Of a stretch of 64,000 bases of DNA, positions 38,001 to 45,124 are shown piece by piece; position 1 is the stretch's first letter, and every line of letters begins with the position of its first letter. The translations under genes were made by a program, and so were the position numbers. This stretch comes from Salinimicrobium marinum (GTDB lineage: Bacteria > Bacteroidota > Bacteroidia > Flavobacteriales > Flavobacteriaceae), in assembly GCF_014651535.1 (NCBI RefSeq), contig NZ_BMXB01000001.1, forward strand, positions 186,001 to 250,000, in the 5' to 3' direction. The notes under the pieces were generated by a model, which made no database searches, was not told the DNA's origin, and worked only from the letters and a program-made list of their open reading frames with translations.

Positions 38001-39200
38001 TTCGGAAGTCAGGAGGATGTAAGATACTATGCTGCCCGAAAAGGATGGCTTACCCTGTATCAGGAATTTAATCAGCAATATTCTGAAGTGGAGAATAAGC
38101 AACTGAATTTTCAGGCCAATATGGCACTACTGCCTGATCTTACTATTGATCTAAGCGCCGGAAGAATGTATTCCGAAACTTTTAATGAAAACTTCCGGGT
38201 AGAAAATTCAGAATATATTCCACTTACCCCGCTTACGTATGGAAACTTTAATGTTTCGACTATATTGATTAAAACAGCATTCAATCAAAGTACCGCAGAA
38301 TCTTCAGCAACTTTCCAGGAGTTCAGGCAGAACAGGCTAGAGATAGCGCAAAGACTGGCCGTGGAGGAAGGAAGAGATCCTAGTGTCACCGATAATGAAG
38401 GATATCCGGTAGGGTATGGGAAGAGCAGTCAAAGAGTTTTGTTGCCGGCATTTTTGGCAGCGTATTCGGGCAGCAGTGCAGATAATACTTCTTTAGGAGC
38501 CTTCAGAAATATTCCCCTGCCAAACTGGAATATAAAATACACAGGATTCATGCGCCTGGCCTGGTTTAAAAATCGATTTAAACGTTTTTCTGTAAATCAT
38601 GGGTATCAGGCCGGGTATACCATAAATCAGTTTCAGACAAACCTGAATTATGATGAAGCCAATCCGCTTCAGAAAGACCAAAATGGGAATTTCATAAACA
38701 AGATGTTATTTTCAAACGTGAACTTAACCGAACAGTTTAGTCCTTTGGTGAGGATAGATATGGAAATGACGAATTCCATAAAGATTTTGGCAGATATTCA
38801 GAAGGACAGGGCGCTCTCCCTTAGTTTTGATAACAACCTGCTAACCGAAATCAATGGAAATCAATATACCCTTGGATTGGGATACAGGATCAAAGATCTT
38901 AAAATCGACACAAAATTTGGAGGACGCACACGAGTGCTTAGCAGTGACCTGAATTTTAAAGCAGATGTTTCTTACCGGCACAATGAGACAATAATAAGGT
39001 ATCTTGATATTGATAATACCCAGGTCACAGCCGGTCAGGATATTTGGGCTATTAATTTTATTGCAGATTATGCCATTTCCAGAAACCTGACTGCTGCAGT
39101 TTATTACGATCACAGTTTTTCTGAATATGCTATCTCTACTGCGTTCCCGCAAACAACAATAAGGAGTGGAGTGACCCTGAGATACAATTTTGGAAATTAA
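32028..39200 (+). CDS. sprA: SprA, giant outer-membrane translocon of the type IX secretion system
   Basis: SprA (Sov in Porphyromonas) is the outer-membrane channel through which type IX secretion substrates, including gliding adhesins, cross. The 2390-aa product has a signal peptide (about residues 1-29, ending VSAAAQ) and the expected size. Family segments include SLRGEVAFLDPGSPKGSDFE with YIDDFEAAQTSISVLNPLGW, WFNELRLTELDNEGGWA, and a C-terminal barrel end with repeated aromatic strands finishing in TLRYNFGN. The start is TTG, needed to keep the signal peptide. It overlaps a TACCTTTG box, so it is least certain if a promoter works there. The sprA-gcvH-vanZ-tonB-remB order matches F. johnsoniae as I recall it. 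Confidence 0.95.
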   Translation: MRQNHIFRFSLTGTLSILFVLVLSVSAAAQETETPQDTTQTDTLRGPSLGRLQLPQPASIMSSYEYDPVMDRYIYTETLGSFNISTPLILTPEEYEQLVMEEEMQRYFQQKSDALSGRKEGSEEDQRNLLPNFYVDSNFFESIFGGGEIELIPQGSVALDLGVLYSKRDNPAFSPRNRSTFTFDFDQRIQLSLLGQVGERLQVTANYDTESTFDFQNQLKLEYTPTEDDIIRKIEVGNISMPLNSALIQGAQSLFGFKTELQFGKTRITGVFSEQKSERRTVNVEGGAAVQEFDRFALEYDEDRHFFLAHYFRDHYDEALKDYPFINSNVQITRIQVWVTNRSNNVQNLTDARNIVGIQDLGESPVPGNIGIENPPAGFFNSPAGAYTDNKNNDLNPFGINGAEESVLNSAIRDIATVQSGFGGLRVSEGTDYVKLENARQLNSSDYRLNNRLGYISLNQRLTNDEILAVAFQYTVNGQVYQVGEFANDGIDATPGGGDSGAAVNQNLVVKLLKSSVINVEEPVWDLMMKNIYSLGAYQLDRDDFRMNILYTDPQPLNYISGVEGEPLPEDVEETTLLRVFNLDNLNINGDPIVGGDGFFDFVPGLTIDPEAGNIIFTSVEPFGEYLFNKLDQNPNGGPEDYNIPETYNANQERYVFRAMYETTKTQAEQLQADKNKFQLKGRYKSSNVEGIPIGAFNVPQGSVTVTAGGRVLQEGVDYVVNYQFGRVQILDESLLASNIPIQVSTENNALFGQQTKRFTGFHVEHQFTENFLIGGTYLNLNERPITQKANYGYEPINNSIYGFNLNYSTEVPFLTRMVNKLPNIDTDVPSNLSLRGEVAFLDPGSPKGSDFEGRTTTYIDDFEAAQTSISVLNPLGWELSSVPLEFGGERANGDLAVGYRRAKLSWYSIDPVFYSSQRPSGVTDSDLSSYATRRVFLDEIFPNVDVVQGQSQVLYTLDLDYRPSVRGPYNYNPAAAGGNNLPNPEQNFAGISRAVNSTNFEQSNVEFIEFWMMDPFIYSENTNNNGGTIKFNLGNISEDVLKDGRKQYENGLPPTGGELNTSSTAYGKVPSNQSLIYAFNTEGQERENQDVGFDGLDDNEEAVRFPAFASLEDPSADNYAYFLENEGGIRERYSNYNGTEGNSPANVSNDSRGNTTLPTVEDLNRDNTMNTVDSYFEYEIPVFPGMGIDNNNYITDVKQFNTTLPNGQEMPVRWIQFKVPIYEPADAKGGIGDFRSIRFMRMFLTDFRERTLLRFGTMELVRGDYRRYTQSLDPDKSDPISENTTFEVAAVSIEENENRQPVPYVLPPGIYREELLNNNTRIRQNEQSLSVRVCDLETQDARAVYKNFQVDMRQYKNLEMFIHAESMVNRPSLQDGELVAIVRMGTDFTNNFYQIEIPLKPTRHGSSSASEIWPDENRLNLPLELLQTVKAAVIGNPNLISTELNFFDEEGMNIPDQTPYELDRIRVGVKGNPSFGNIRMLMLGVKNGLPDSNSRELCGEVWFNELRLTELDNEGGWAAIVNMDANVADFANISATGRRSTVGFGSLEEGPNERSREDLQQYDVVTNLNMGQLLPQTWGMRIPLSYSRGEELITPKYDPEFLDLELNTLLDNAATPEIRDDLKERAENYTKRQSVNVIGLRKERTGEDSKPMPYDIENFTVSTSYNQVDHRDFEIEESFDQNVRLGATYDYNFAPVSIEPLRNVSVLDSSAYFALLKDLNFNPLPTNISASSNIFRQYNEQKFREINVPPGFINGIPTLYQRNFLFDWQYTINYNLTKSLRFNFDSSTNRIIRNYLDEENRPDTDTRIWDGFFNVGEPNQHFQSLQVNYDLPFAKIPALNFVRATYSYTGNFEWHRGSQRFQTLEGIPDLGNTVQNSNAHQINANLEMQTFYDYVGLTKRAPGRDRNTIEERSKGVPTLDPDGPKPDAAPAAGQGNRLSGGDKAYNTFIGVLTSLKKVQVNYQENNGIFLPGYTQNIGFLGTWQPTPGFTFGSQEDVRYYAARKGWLTLYQEFNQQYSEVENKQLNFQANMALLPDLTIDLSAGRMYSETFNENFRVENSEYIPLTPLTYGNFNVSTILIKTAFNQSTAESSATFQEFRQNRLEIAQRLAVEEGRDPSVTDNEGYPVGYGKSSQRVLLPAFLAAYSGSSADNTSLGAFRNIPLPNWNIKYTGFMRLAWFKNRFKRFSVNHGYQAGYTINQFQTNLNYDEANPLQKDQNGNFINKMLFSNVNLTEQFSPLVRIDMEMTNSIKILADIQKDRALSLSFDNNLLTEINGNQYTLGLGYRIKDLKIDTKFGGRTRVLSSDLNFKADVSYRHNETIIRYLDIDNTQVTAGQDIWAINFIADYAISRNLTAAVYYDHSFSEYAISTAFPQTTIRSGVTLRYNFGN

Positions 39201-39209
39201 CAAAAGGTA

Positions 39210-39240
39210 TTTGACCGAAAGCTTTAAAAAATTAACTTTG
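39210..39240 (+). promoter_or_regulatory. Promoter of gcvH
   Basis: TTTG at 39210-39213, a 19-bp spacer and TAACTTTG at 39233-39240 give a full match to the Bacteroidota pattern. It lies just after the sprA stop and 21 bp before the gcvH ATG. Confidence 0.75.
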
Positions 39241-39261
39241 CTAATATCTAAAAACTAACTA

Positions 39262-39642
39262 ATGAATATTCCACAAGACTTGAAGTACACCAAAGATCAC
39301 GAATGGGTGAAAATTGATGGTGATGTTGCGACCGTAGGTATTACAGATTTCGCCCAGGGTGAATTAGGTGATATTGTTTACGTTGAAGTAGAAACTGTAG
39401 ATGAAACTCTTGACAGGGAAGAGGTATTCGGAACTGTAGAGGCAGTGAAAACCGTTTCAGATCTTTTTTCTCCACTTTCAGGAGAGATCATTGAATTTAA
39501 TGAGAGCCTGGAAGATGAGCCGGAAAAAGTAAATACAGATCCTTACGGGGAAGGCTGGATGGTGAAGATCAAATTTTCGGACACTTCAGAATTAGAAGAT
39601 CTTTTAACTGCAGAAGAATATACAAAGGTAATTGAGGGCTAA
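39262..39642 (+). CDS. gcvH: Glycine cleavage system H protein
   Basis: The H protein carries the lipoyl arm that shuttles the aminomethyl group in glycine cleavage. The 126-aa product has the lipoylation site K63 in [12 protein letters not shown] and the usual start [20 protein letters not shown]. No other glycine cleavage gene is in the window. Its 3' end overlaps the VanZ-like gene by 11 bp, so the two are probably translationally coupled. Confidence 0.96.
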   Translation: MNIPQDLKYTKDHEWVKIDGDVATVGITDFAQGELGDIVYVEVETVDETLDREEVFGTVEAVKTVSDLFSPLSGEIIEFNESLEDEPEKVNTDPYGEGWMVKIKFSDTSELEDLLTAEEYTKVIEG

Positions 39643-40045
39643 ACTTTTATTTTTATTACCTGCACTGGCTTACACCCTTGCAATAACCTATCTTTCCCTC
39701 ATTAACCTTGCTGATACTCCTGTAAGTGAAATGGGAGTGAGCGATAAGTTATTGCATGGCGGGGCATACTTTGGGATGGCGCTATTGTGGCTTCTTTTTG
39801 TCGTTTTTACCTATAACAATGAGAATTTTATAAAAATTGTAGTGTATGTTTGTTTATTTACTACAGGTTTTGGTATATTTATTGAGGTTTTACAAAAGGA
39901 ATTAACAGATTATCGTCAACTCGATATCTATGATATTTTTGCAAACAGTGTGGGGGCAATACTCGCAGGACTAGCAGTATATCTATTAAAGAATAATCTA
40001 ATTGGGTTAAAAGCTAAGATAAATTCATTTTTAATAAAAAATTAA
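39632..40045 (+). CDS. VanZ-like membrane protein
   Basis: This 137-aa protein has four predicted membrane helices (about residues 4-24, 44-62, 69-87 and 105-122). It has the VanZ-type core [17 protein letters not shown] with the conserved Lys-x-x-His and the later [21 protein letters not shown]. VanZ relatives are integral membrane proteins, and the founding member gives low-level teicoplanin resistance by an unclear route. The biochemical role here is unknown. The start is TTG within the last codons of gcvH. The gene pair is a fixed arrangement in Flavobacteriia as far as I recall. Confidence 0.85.
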   Translation: MRAKLLFLLPALAYTLAITYLSLINLADTPVSEMGVSDKLLHGGAYFGMALLWLLFVVFTYNNENFIKIVVYVCLFTTGFGIFIEVLQKELTDYRQLDIYDIFANSVGAILAGLAVYLLKNNLIGLKAKINSFLIKN

Positions 40046-40078
40046 TTATTTTAGCCACCCTATAACTAAAACGGAATT

Positions 40079-40801
40079 ATGGAACCGAAGAAAAACCCAA
40101 AAGCTGACATGTCAAGAAGAAGTGTCTTGTTCTTCCAGGTTGGAATGATCTTGATGCTTGCTTTAACATATGTGGCGATAGAGTGGAAGACCTATGACAG
40201 GGAAGCTATTGATACCGGGATGGTAAATATGGAAGACTTTGAAGAGGAGGATGTGCCTATTACAGAGCTTCAGAATACACCACCACCACCTCCACCACCA
40301 CCACCGGCTCCCGAAGTGATTGAAGTTGTGGAAGATGAAGAGGAAGTTGAAGAAACCATCATTGAATCTACTGAAACAAATCAAGAGGAGATCGTTGAGG
40401 TAGAAGAAGTTGTGGAAGTTGAAGAAGAAGAAGAAATTGGGGATGTTCCTTTCGCTGTAATTGAAGATGTGCCCATCTTTCCGGGTTGTGAGAGTAAAAG
40501 AAACAACGATGAGCGTAAAGCTTGTATGAGTGAAAAAATTACTGAATTTGTGAACCGTAGGTTTAATACAGAACTTGGAAGTGAATTAGGTCTTTCTGGG
40601 ATCAACAGGATCTATGTTCAGTTCAGAATTGAGAAGAACGGAAACATTACTGTTCTTGGAGCACGTGCACCACACCCAAGACTTCAGCAGGAAGCAGAAA
40701 GGGTAGTAAACCAACTTCCAAAAATGCAGCCCGGTAAACAAAGAGGTCAGGCAGTAGGGGTACTTTACTCTCTACCTATTACCTTCAGGGTTCAGGACTA
40801 A
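40079..40801 (+). CDS. tonB: TonB-family energy transducer (first of two tandem paralogues)
   Basis: TonB passes proton-motive force from ExbBD to outer-membrane receptors. The 240-aa product has a short cytoplasmic start, one inner-membrane helix (about residues 16-34), a nine-proline run (68-76), a very acidic linker (about 80-122) and a C-terminal TonB domain. That domain starts at VPIFPGCE and ends SLPITFRVQD. The linker is Glu-rich rather than the Pro-Lys type of proteobacteria. A paralogue follows at 41104. No exbB/exbD gene is in the window. Confidence 0.92.
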   Translation: MEPKKNPKADMSRRSVLFFQVGMILMLALTYVAIEWKTYDREAIDTGMVNMEDFEEEDVPITELQNTPPPPPPPPPAPEVIEVVEDEEEVEETIIESTETNQEEIVEVEEVVEVEEEEEIGDVPFAVIEDVPIFPGCESKRNNDERKACMSEKITEFVNRRFNTELGSELGLSGINRIYVQFRIEKNGNITVLGARAPHPRLQQEAERVVNQLPKMQPGKQRGQAVGVLYSLPITFRVQD

Positions 40802-40825
40802 GAATAATTTTACTATAATATATGG

Positions 40826-40855
40826 ATCCCGCACTTTGTGCGGGATTTTTTTTGT
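40826..40855 (+). terminator. Intrinsic terminator of the first tonB gene
   Basis: A 9-bp stem (ATCCCGCAC/GTGCGGGAT with loop TTT) is followed by a long T run. The rest of the gap to the second tonB (about 40856-41103) is AT-rich, and I found no gene or confident RNA element in it. Confidence 0.88.
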
Positions 40856-41103
40856 CCAGCTGCGAATGTTCTAAGCTTCTGAAATAGGTTCAGGAATAGT
40901 GTTGATTAAGCATATAATTTATACTTGTGGTTAATTGATGCCTGTATTTTAAGTATTAATCTGATTATTCTTAAATAATTTAATAAAAATGCTGCTGTGG
41001 CATATTGATTGTGCAGGAGAGACTACTAACCTTCCATACATCCGGAATCCTGACCAGGTTCGGGGTTTAATTTTTAAGAAAATTAACCTTTAAATATGTG
41101 ATT

Positions 41104-41823
41104 ATGGAATGCAAGAAAAACAAGCAGGCAGATCTTAGAAGAAAAAGTATTCTTTTCTTTCAGGTAGGGCTTATCCTCATTCTTTTTTTAGCCTTACTCG
41201 CTATAGAGTGGAAAACCTATGGCAACGAGTCGGTAGTATCATCAAAAGTCCATCTGGATGAATTTACGGAGGAAGAAGTTCCAGTTACTATTATGAAAGA
41301 AGTCACGCCACCGCCACCACCAAGGGACATCATTGAGGATGTTAATGTTGCCGACGATGATGAAGATGTAGTCGAAACTGCAATTAATTCTACCGAAGCA
41401 GATCCCGGGGAGATCATCGAAATCGAGGATATTGTGGAAGAGGAGCCGGAAGAGAAAATAGAGGATTATTCCTTTATAAGTGTAGAAGAGGTACCGGTTT
41501 TTCCTGGGTGTGAAGATTTTGATACTAATGATGAGCGAAAGGAATGCATGAGCCGGAAAATAAATGATTTTGTGAACAGGAAGTTTGACACTACCCTTGG
41601 CGGTGAATTGGGCCTTTCCGGGATCCACAGGATTTATGTGCAATTTAAAATTGAGCCAGATGGTTCTGTGTCTATCGTGGGTGCTCGGGGCCCTCACCCA
41701 AAGCTCGAAGCCGAAGCAATTCGTGTGGCCGGTTCCCTGCCTGAAATGCAGCCGGGGAGGCAGGGAGGCAAAGCGGTTGGAGTGCTTTATTCCCTGCCTA
41801 TTACGTTTAGAGTGCAGAACTAA
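41104..41823 (+). CDS. TonB-family energy transducer (second tandem paralogue)
   Basis: This 239-aa protein is aligned end to end with the upstream TonB: MECKKNKQADLRRKSILFF matches MEPKKNPKADMSRRSVLFF, followed by one membrane helix, an acidic linker and the C-terminal domain from VPVFPGCEDF to LPITFRVQN. I chose the ATG at 41104 over the GTG at 41098 because it gives the same N-terminus as the paralogue. The proline run is reduced to about five residues (TPPPPPRD), so its reach across the periplasm may differ. It has its own terminator, so the two genes look separately transcribed. Confidence 0.9.
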   Translation: MECKKNKQADLRRKSILFFQVGLILILFLALLAIEWKTYGNESVVSSKVHLDEFTEEEVPVTIMKEVTPPPPPRDIIEDVNVADDDEDVVETAINSTEADPGEIIEIEDIVEEEPEEKIEDYSFISVEEVPVFPGCEDFDTNDERKECMSRKINDFVNRKFDTTLGGELGLSGIHRIYVQFKIEPDGSVSIVGARGPHPKLEAEAIRVAGSLPEMQPGRQGGKAVGVLYSLPITFRVQN

Positions 41824-41845
41824 AGCCTTCTTATACAATAGAAAG

Positions 41846-41870
41846 CATCCCGCACGTGTGCGGGATGTTT
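41846..41870 (+). terminator. Intrinsic terminator of the second tonB gene
   Basis: CATCCCGCAC and its complement make a 10-bp stem with a two-base apex, followed by a weak T run (TTTCTATTT). The core ATCCCGCAC is the same as in the terminator of the first tonB, so gene and terminator were probably duplicated together. Confidence 0.7.
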
Positions 41871-41977
41871 CTATTTGGGGCTAAATGTTGTGATCTCTGA
41901 AAAACATACCAAATGCTATCCACTTCTTGAAAAAAATGTATCTTTCGGCCAGACTAAACCAATTGGTATTCTACCGG

Positions 41978-44101
41978 ATGAAGTATTTCAGCCTCCTGTT
42001 TTTCCTGATGATTTTTAGCGGTTATTCACAAACTAATTTCGGAGATTCTGAAAGATTCCCCATCTTTCCTGAATGTGAAAATAAAAGTTTTGATGATGAA
42101 GAGCAGTGTTTTAAATCTACGCTAAAAGTAAAAATAGCTGAACAATTTCAGCTTCCTGAAAAATTTATTAATGCGGGGTATCAGGGGGAAATCCTGGTTC
42201 TTTTCGAGGTTGCTAATAATGGTTCTTTTGCAGTTAATTTTATAGATGCAGATTATCCGCAGCTGGAGAAGGAACTTAGAAGGATTTTTACTGCGTTGCC
42301 TCCTGTTTCTCCGGCAACTTATAATGGCCGGGCTGTCGATATGCAGTTCAGGATGGGTGTTAAGATTCCTCTTGATCTCAATTTTTCTCAAGGGGAAGAT
42401 TTTGGTGAGGAGGTAGTTGTTGTGGAGGCTACAGAGCCTGTTATTCCGGAAAATGATCTATCGCAGGATATTGCCAATGAATATGACCAGATCGTCTCTC
42501 TTGGGTACGATAATAAAAGAGCTTCAAGTGAACTAAATATTCCGCTGTCTCACGAACTCTACAGCAGGTTTGACGCTGAAGTGAACCGGGTTGGAACAAA
42601 TTTCCATACATCCTCCAAACCTTTTCTCTATAATGAGGTGCAGCCTTACTATGACTTTGAAGCTGAAGAAGAAAAGCTTTATAAGCCAAAAACTTCCTGG
42701 TTTGGTCGCAAATTATGGAATGAGCATTTGGTGACTTTTCAGGGGGAAAATTACTGGTTTGCGGCAGATTTTGGTGTAGACCTGCAATTGGGTAAAGATT
42801 TTGAAAGTGACCTGGAGGTGACCTATAACAATACACGTGCAGCTATTCTTCAGGGAGGATTGGGCAAGAATTTCAACTTCTACACAGTGTTATACGAAAA
42901 TCAGGGGAGGTTTGCAGATTATTACAATCGGTTTGCAGAATCTATTGGTCCCGAAAATCGAGAGCCTGCCACCATTCCTGGGAGAGGTATAGCGAAGGAA
43001 TTTATGGGGCAGGCCTATGATTATCCGGTTGCTGAAGGTTATTTGTCCTATAGCCCGGGGAAGTTTTTCAATCTTCAGTTTGGGCATGGAAAAAACTTCA
43101 TAGGGGATGGATACAGGTCTTTGCTAATGAGTGACAATGCAACTCCGTATCCGTATTTTAAATTGAACACCAAATTCTGGAAGATCAAATACACCAATAC
43201 CTGGATGTCATTACGGGATGTGCGGGCAGAGGTCACGGGAGAAGGTTCTTTCAGGACAAAATATATGGCCAACCATTTTCTGAGCTATAATGTTACCAAA
43301 CGTCTTAACCTCGGATTTTTCGAATCGGTGATGTGGGAAAATGATAATAATCGGGGCTTCGATCTTAACTACCTTAATCCGGTGATCTTTTACCGTGCAA
43401 TCGAGTTTTCTACAGGGGCACGGGCGGGTAACGCAATCATCGGCCTCACCGGAAAATACAAGTGGAATGATGATCTCAATTTATATACCCAGTTTCTTAT
43501 TGATGAATTTTCTTCGGGAGATATTTTTGGTGGGGAAGGCAGCTGGAAGAATAAACTAGGGTTTCAGTTGGGGGTGAAATATTTCGATGCCTTCAATGTA
43601 GAAAACCTGTATTTGCAGGTCGAATACAATCAGGTGCGGCCATATACTTATTCCCATAACACCATTACCTTGAATTATGGCCATAACAATCAATCCATGG
43701 CTCATTTATGGGGTGCTAATTTTCGGGAATTGGTTGCTATTTCCCGTTATAAATATGAGCGCTATTACGGACATTTAAAAATGGTCTACGGGAAACGCGG
43801 ATTTGATTTTAATACTCCCGAAGATAATGCAGCCTACGGTGGGGATATTTATACCAGTGAATATGACCGGGCCTTTGAAACAAGGGTGGAGATTGGGCAG
43901 GGAAATACCACCAACTCCTTTTTTGCGGAAACTGAAGCGGGATATATTATAAATCCAACTACCAATCTTAAGATCTACGGAAGCTTTATTTACAGAAATT
44001 TCAGCCCCACGATAAATACTCCAACTACGTTTGATAATACTACTTACTGGCTCAACTTCGGAATAAGGACAGATATCTTTAACTGGTATTACGATTATTA
44101 A
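41978..44101 (+). CDS. remB: RemB-like gliding motility outer-membrane protein with an N-terminal TonB-C-like domain
   Basis: The 707-aa product has a signal peptide (MKYFSLLFFLMIFSGYSQ). A TTG at 41927 would add 17 residues and spoil the signal, so I chose the ATG. Residues about 25-130 (FPIFPECE..., then GEILVLFEVANNGSFAVNF) resemble the C-terminal domain of the two TonB proteins just upstream. From about residue 250 on, alternating aromatic strands, ending in NFGIRTDIFNWYYDY, suggest a beta barrel. The RemB name rests on synteny with F. johnsoniae from memory, where remB lies a few genes after sprA. Without that, it is an outer-membrane barrel protein. Confidence 0.75.
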   Translation: MKYFSLLFFLMIFSGYSQTNFGDSERFPIFPECENKSFDDEEQCFKSTLKVKIAEQFQLPEKFINAGYQGEILVLFEVANNGSFAVNFIDADYPQLEKELRRIFTALPPVSPATYNGRAVDMQFRMGVKIPLDLNFSQGEDFGEEVVVVEATEPVIPENDLSQDIANEYDQIVSLGYDNKRASSELNIPLSHELYSRFDAEVNRVGTNFHTSSKPFLYNEVQPYYDFEAEEEKLYKPKTSWFGRKLWNEHLVTFQGENYWFAADFGVDLQLGKDFESDLEVTYNNTRAAILQGGLGKNFNFYTVLYENQGRFADYYNRFAESIGPENREPATIPGRGIAKEFMGQAYDYPVAEGYLSYSPGKFFNLQFGHGKNFIGDGYRSLLMSDNATPYPYFKLNTKFWKIKYTNTWMSLRDVRAEVTGEGSFRTKYMANHFLSYNVTKRLNLGFFESVMWENDNNRGFDLNYLNPVIFYRAIEFSTGARAGNAIIGLTGKYKWNDDLNLYTQFLIDEFSSGDIFGGEGSWKNKLGFQLGVKYFDAFNVENLYLQVEYNQVRPYTYSHNTITLNYGHNNQSMAHLWGANFRELVAISRYKYERYYGHLKMVYGKRGFDFNTPEDNAAYGGDIYTSEYDRAFETRVEIGQGNTTNSFFAETEAGYIINPTTNLKIYGSFIYRNFSPTINTPTTFDNTTYWLNFGIRTDIFNWYYDY

Positions 44102-44167
44102 TTTTTAAAAGACTGACTATCAGCGCCTGATTTTTCTGAAGCTTTAAAATTTAACGTCCTTAACCCC

Positions 44168-44197
44168 TTGTGAAAAAGAGATTAAGGAGTATCTTTG
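44168..44197 (+). promoter_or_regulatory. Promoter of the haem O synthase / oxidase subunit III-IV operon
   Basis: TTG at 44168-44170, a 19-bp spacer and TATCTTTG at 44190-44197 make a strong Bacteroidota promoter. Transcription should start near 44204, which is downstream of the first possible TTG start codon of cyoE at 44195. Confidence 0.72.
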
Positions 44198-44221
44198 CCG
44201 CAATTAAAAAATTTGTGCTTT

Positions 44222-45124
44222 TTGGAGAATACACAGGTACATACTTCTTCTTTTTCAATACTTTCAGATCTAAAGGAATTAACCAAAGTACGCTTAGCTG
44301 TAAGTGTGGTTTTTTCTTCTGTTGCCGGATATTTTCTCGGGGCAGAGACTATAGATTTTGTAACGGTTCTAATGTTGGGGATTGGTGGTTATTGTCTTGT
44401 AGGGGCATCTAATGCCTATAATCAAATACTGGAGAAAGATCTCGATGCACTAATGGATCGTACCGGTGACAGGCCTATTCCTTCGGGAAGGATGAGTGTG
44501 ACTACTGCATTTTTTATTGCCAGTCTTTTAACAATCCTTGGCCTGGTGATACTTTACCTCATAAATCCCGTGACTTCCATGTTTGGGGCCATAAGTATCT
44601 TTTTATATGTAAGTGTTTATACACCTTTAAAAACCAAAACTCCGTTGTCGGTATTCGTGGGGGCTTTTCCCGGGGCAATTCCGTTTATGTTGGGATGGGT
44701 GGCTGCTACCGGAGATTTTAGTATTGAGCCGGGAACTTTATTTATGATCCAGTTCTTCTGGCAATTCCCTCATTTCTGGGCGCTGGGATGGTGGTTGTAT
44801 GACGATTATAAAAAAGGTGGTTTCTTTATGCTGCCTACCGGAAAAAAGGATAAAGGTACTGCGGTGCAAATCGTATTGTATACCGTTTGGACCATTTTGG
44901 TTTCCCTTATTCCGGCTTTTGGAGTGACCGGGAAATTGTTTCTTTCGCCGGTATCTGCAGTTCTTGTATTAATCCTAGGACTGTTTATGCTAAAGTATGC
45001 ATTGAAATTATACAAAAAGAGAGATTCCAAATCTGCAAAGCAACTGATGTTGGCCAGTGTTTCCTACATCACTCTGCTGCAAATAATATATGTACTAGAT
45101 AAATTTATTCGTTTATGGATTTAA
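44222..45124 (+). CDS. ctaB: Haem O synthase (protoheme IX farnesyltransferase)
   Basis: This enzyme adds the farnesyl chain to haem b, the first step to haem A of the oxidase. The 300-aa product is a UbiA-type membrane prenyltransferase with the Asp-rich prenyl-diphosphate site NAYNQILEKDLDALMDRT and a later DDYKKGG. A TTG at 44195 also opens the frame, but it lies within the -7 box, so I prefer the TTG at 44222 (MENTQVHTSS). The exact start remains uncertain. The last 10 bp overlap the next gene, so the operon with the oxidase subunits is tight. Confidence 0.93.
   Translation: MENTQVHTSSFSILSDLKELTKVRLAVSVVFSSVAGYFLGAETIDFVTVLMLGIGGYCLVGASNAYNQILEKDLDALMDRTGDRPIPSGRMSVTTAFFIASLLTILGLVILYLINPVTSMFGAISIFLYVSVYTPLKTKTPLSVFVGAFPGAIPFMLGWVAATGDFSIEPGTLFMIQFFWQFPHFWALGWWLYDDYKKGGFFMLPTGKKDKGTAVQIVLYTVWTILVSLIPAFGVTGKLFLSPVSAVLVLILGLFMLKYALKLYKKRDSKSAKQLMLASVSYITLLQIIYVLDKFIRLWI

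Noticed and set aside
40856-41103. Possible structured RNA in the gap between the two tonB genes (ATGC...GCAT and CCTGACCAGG hairpins)
   Set aside because: The stems are short and match no riboswitch or RNA family I know, so there is not enough support.
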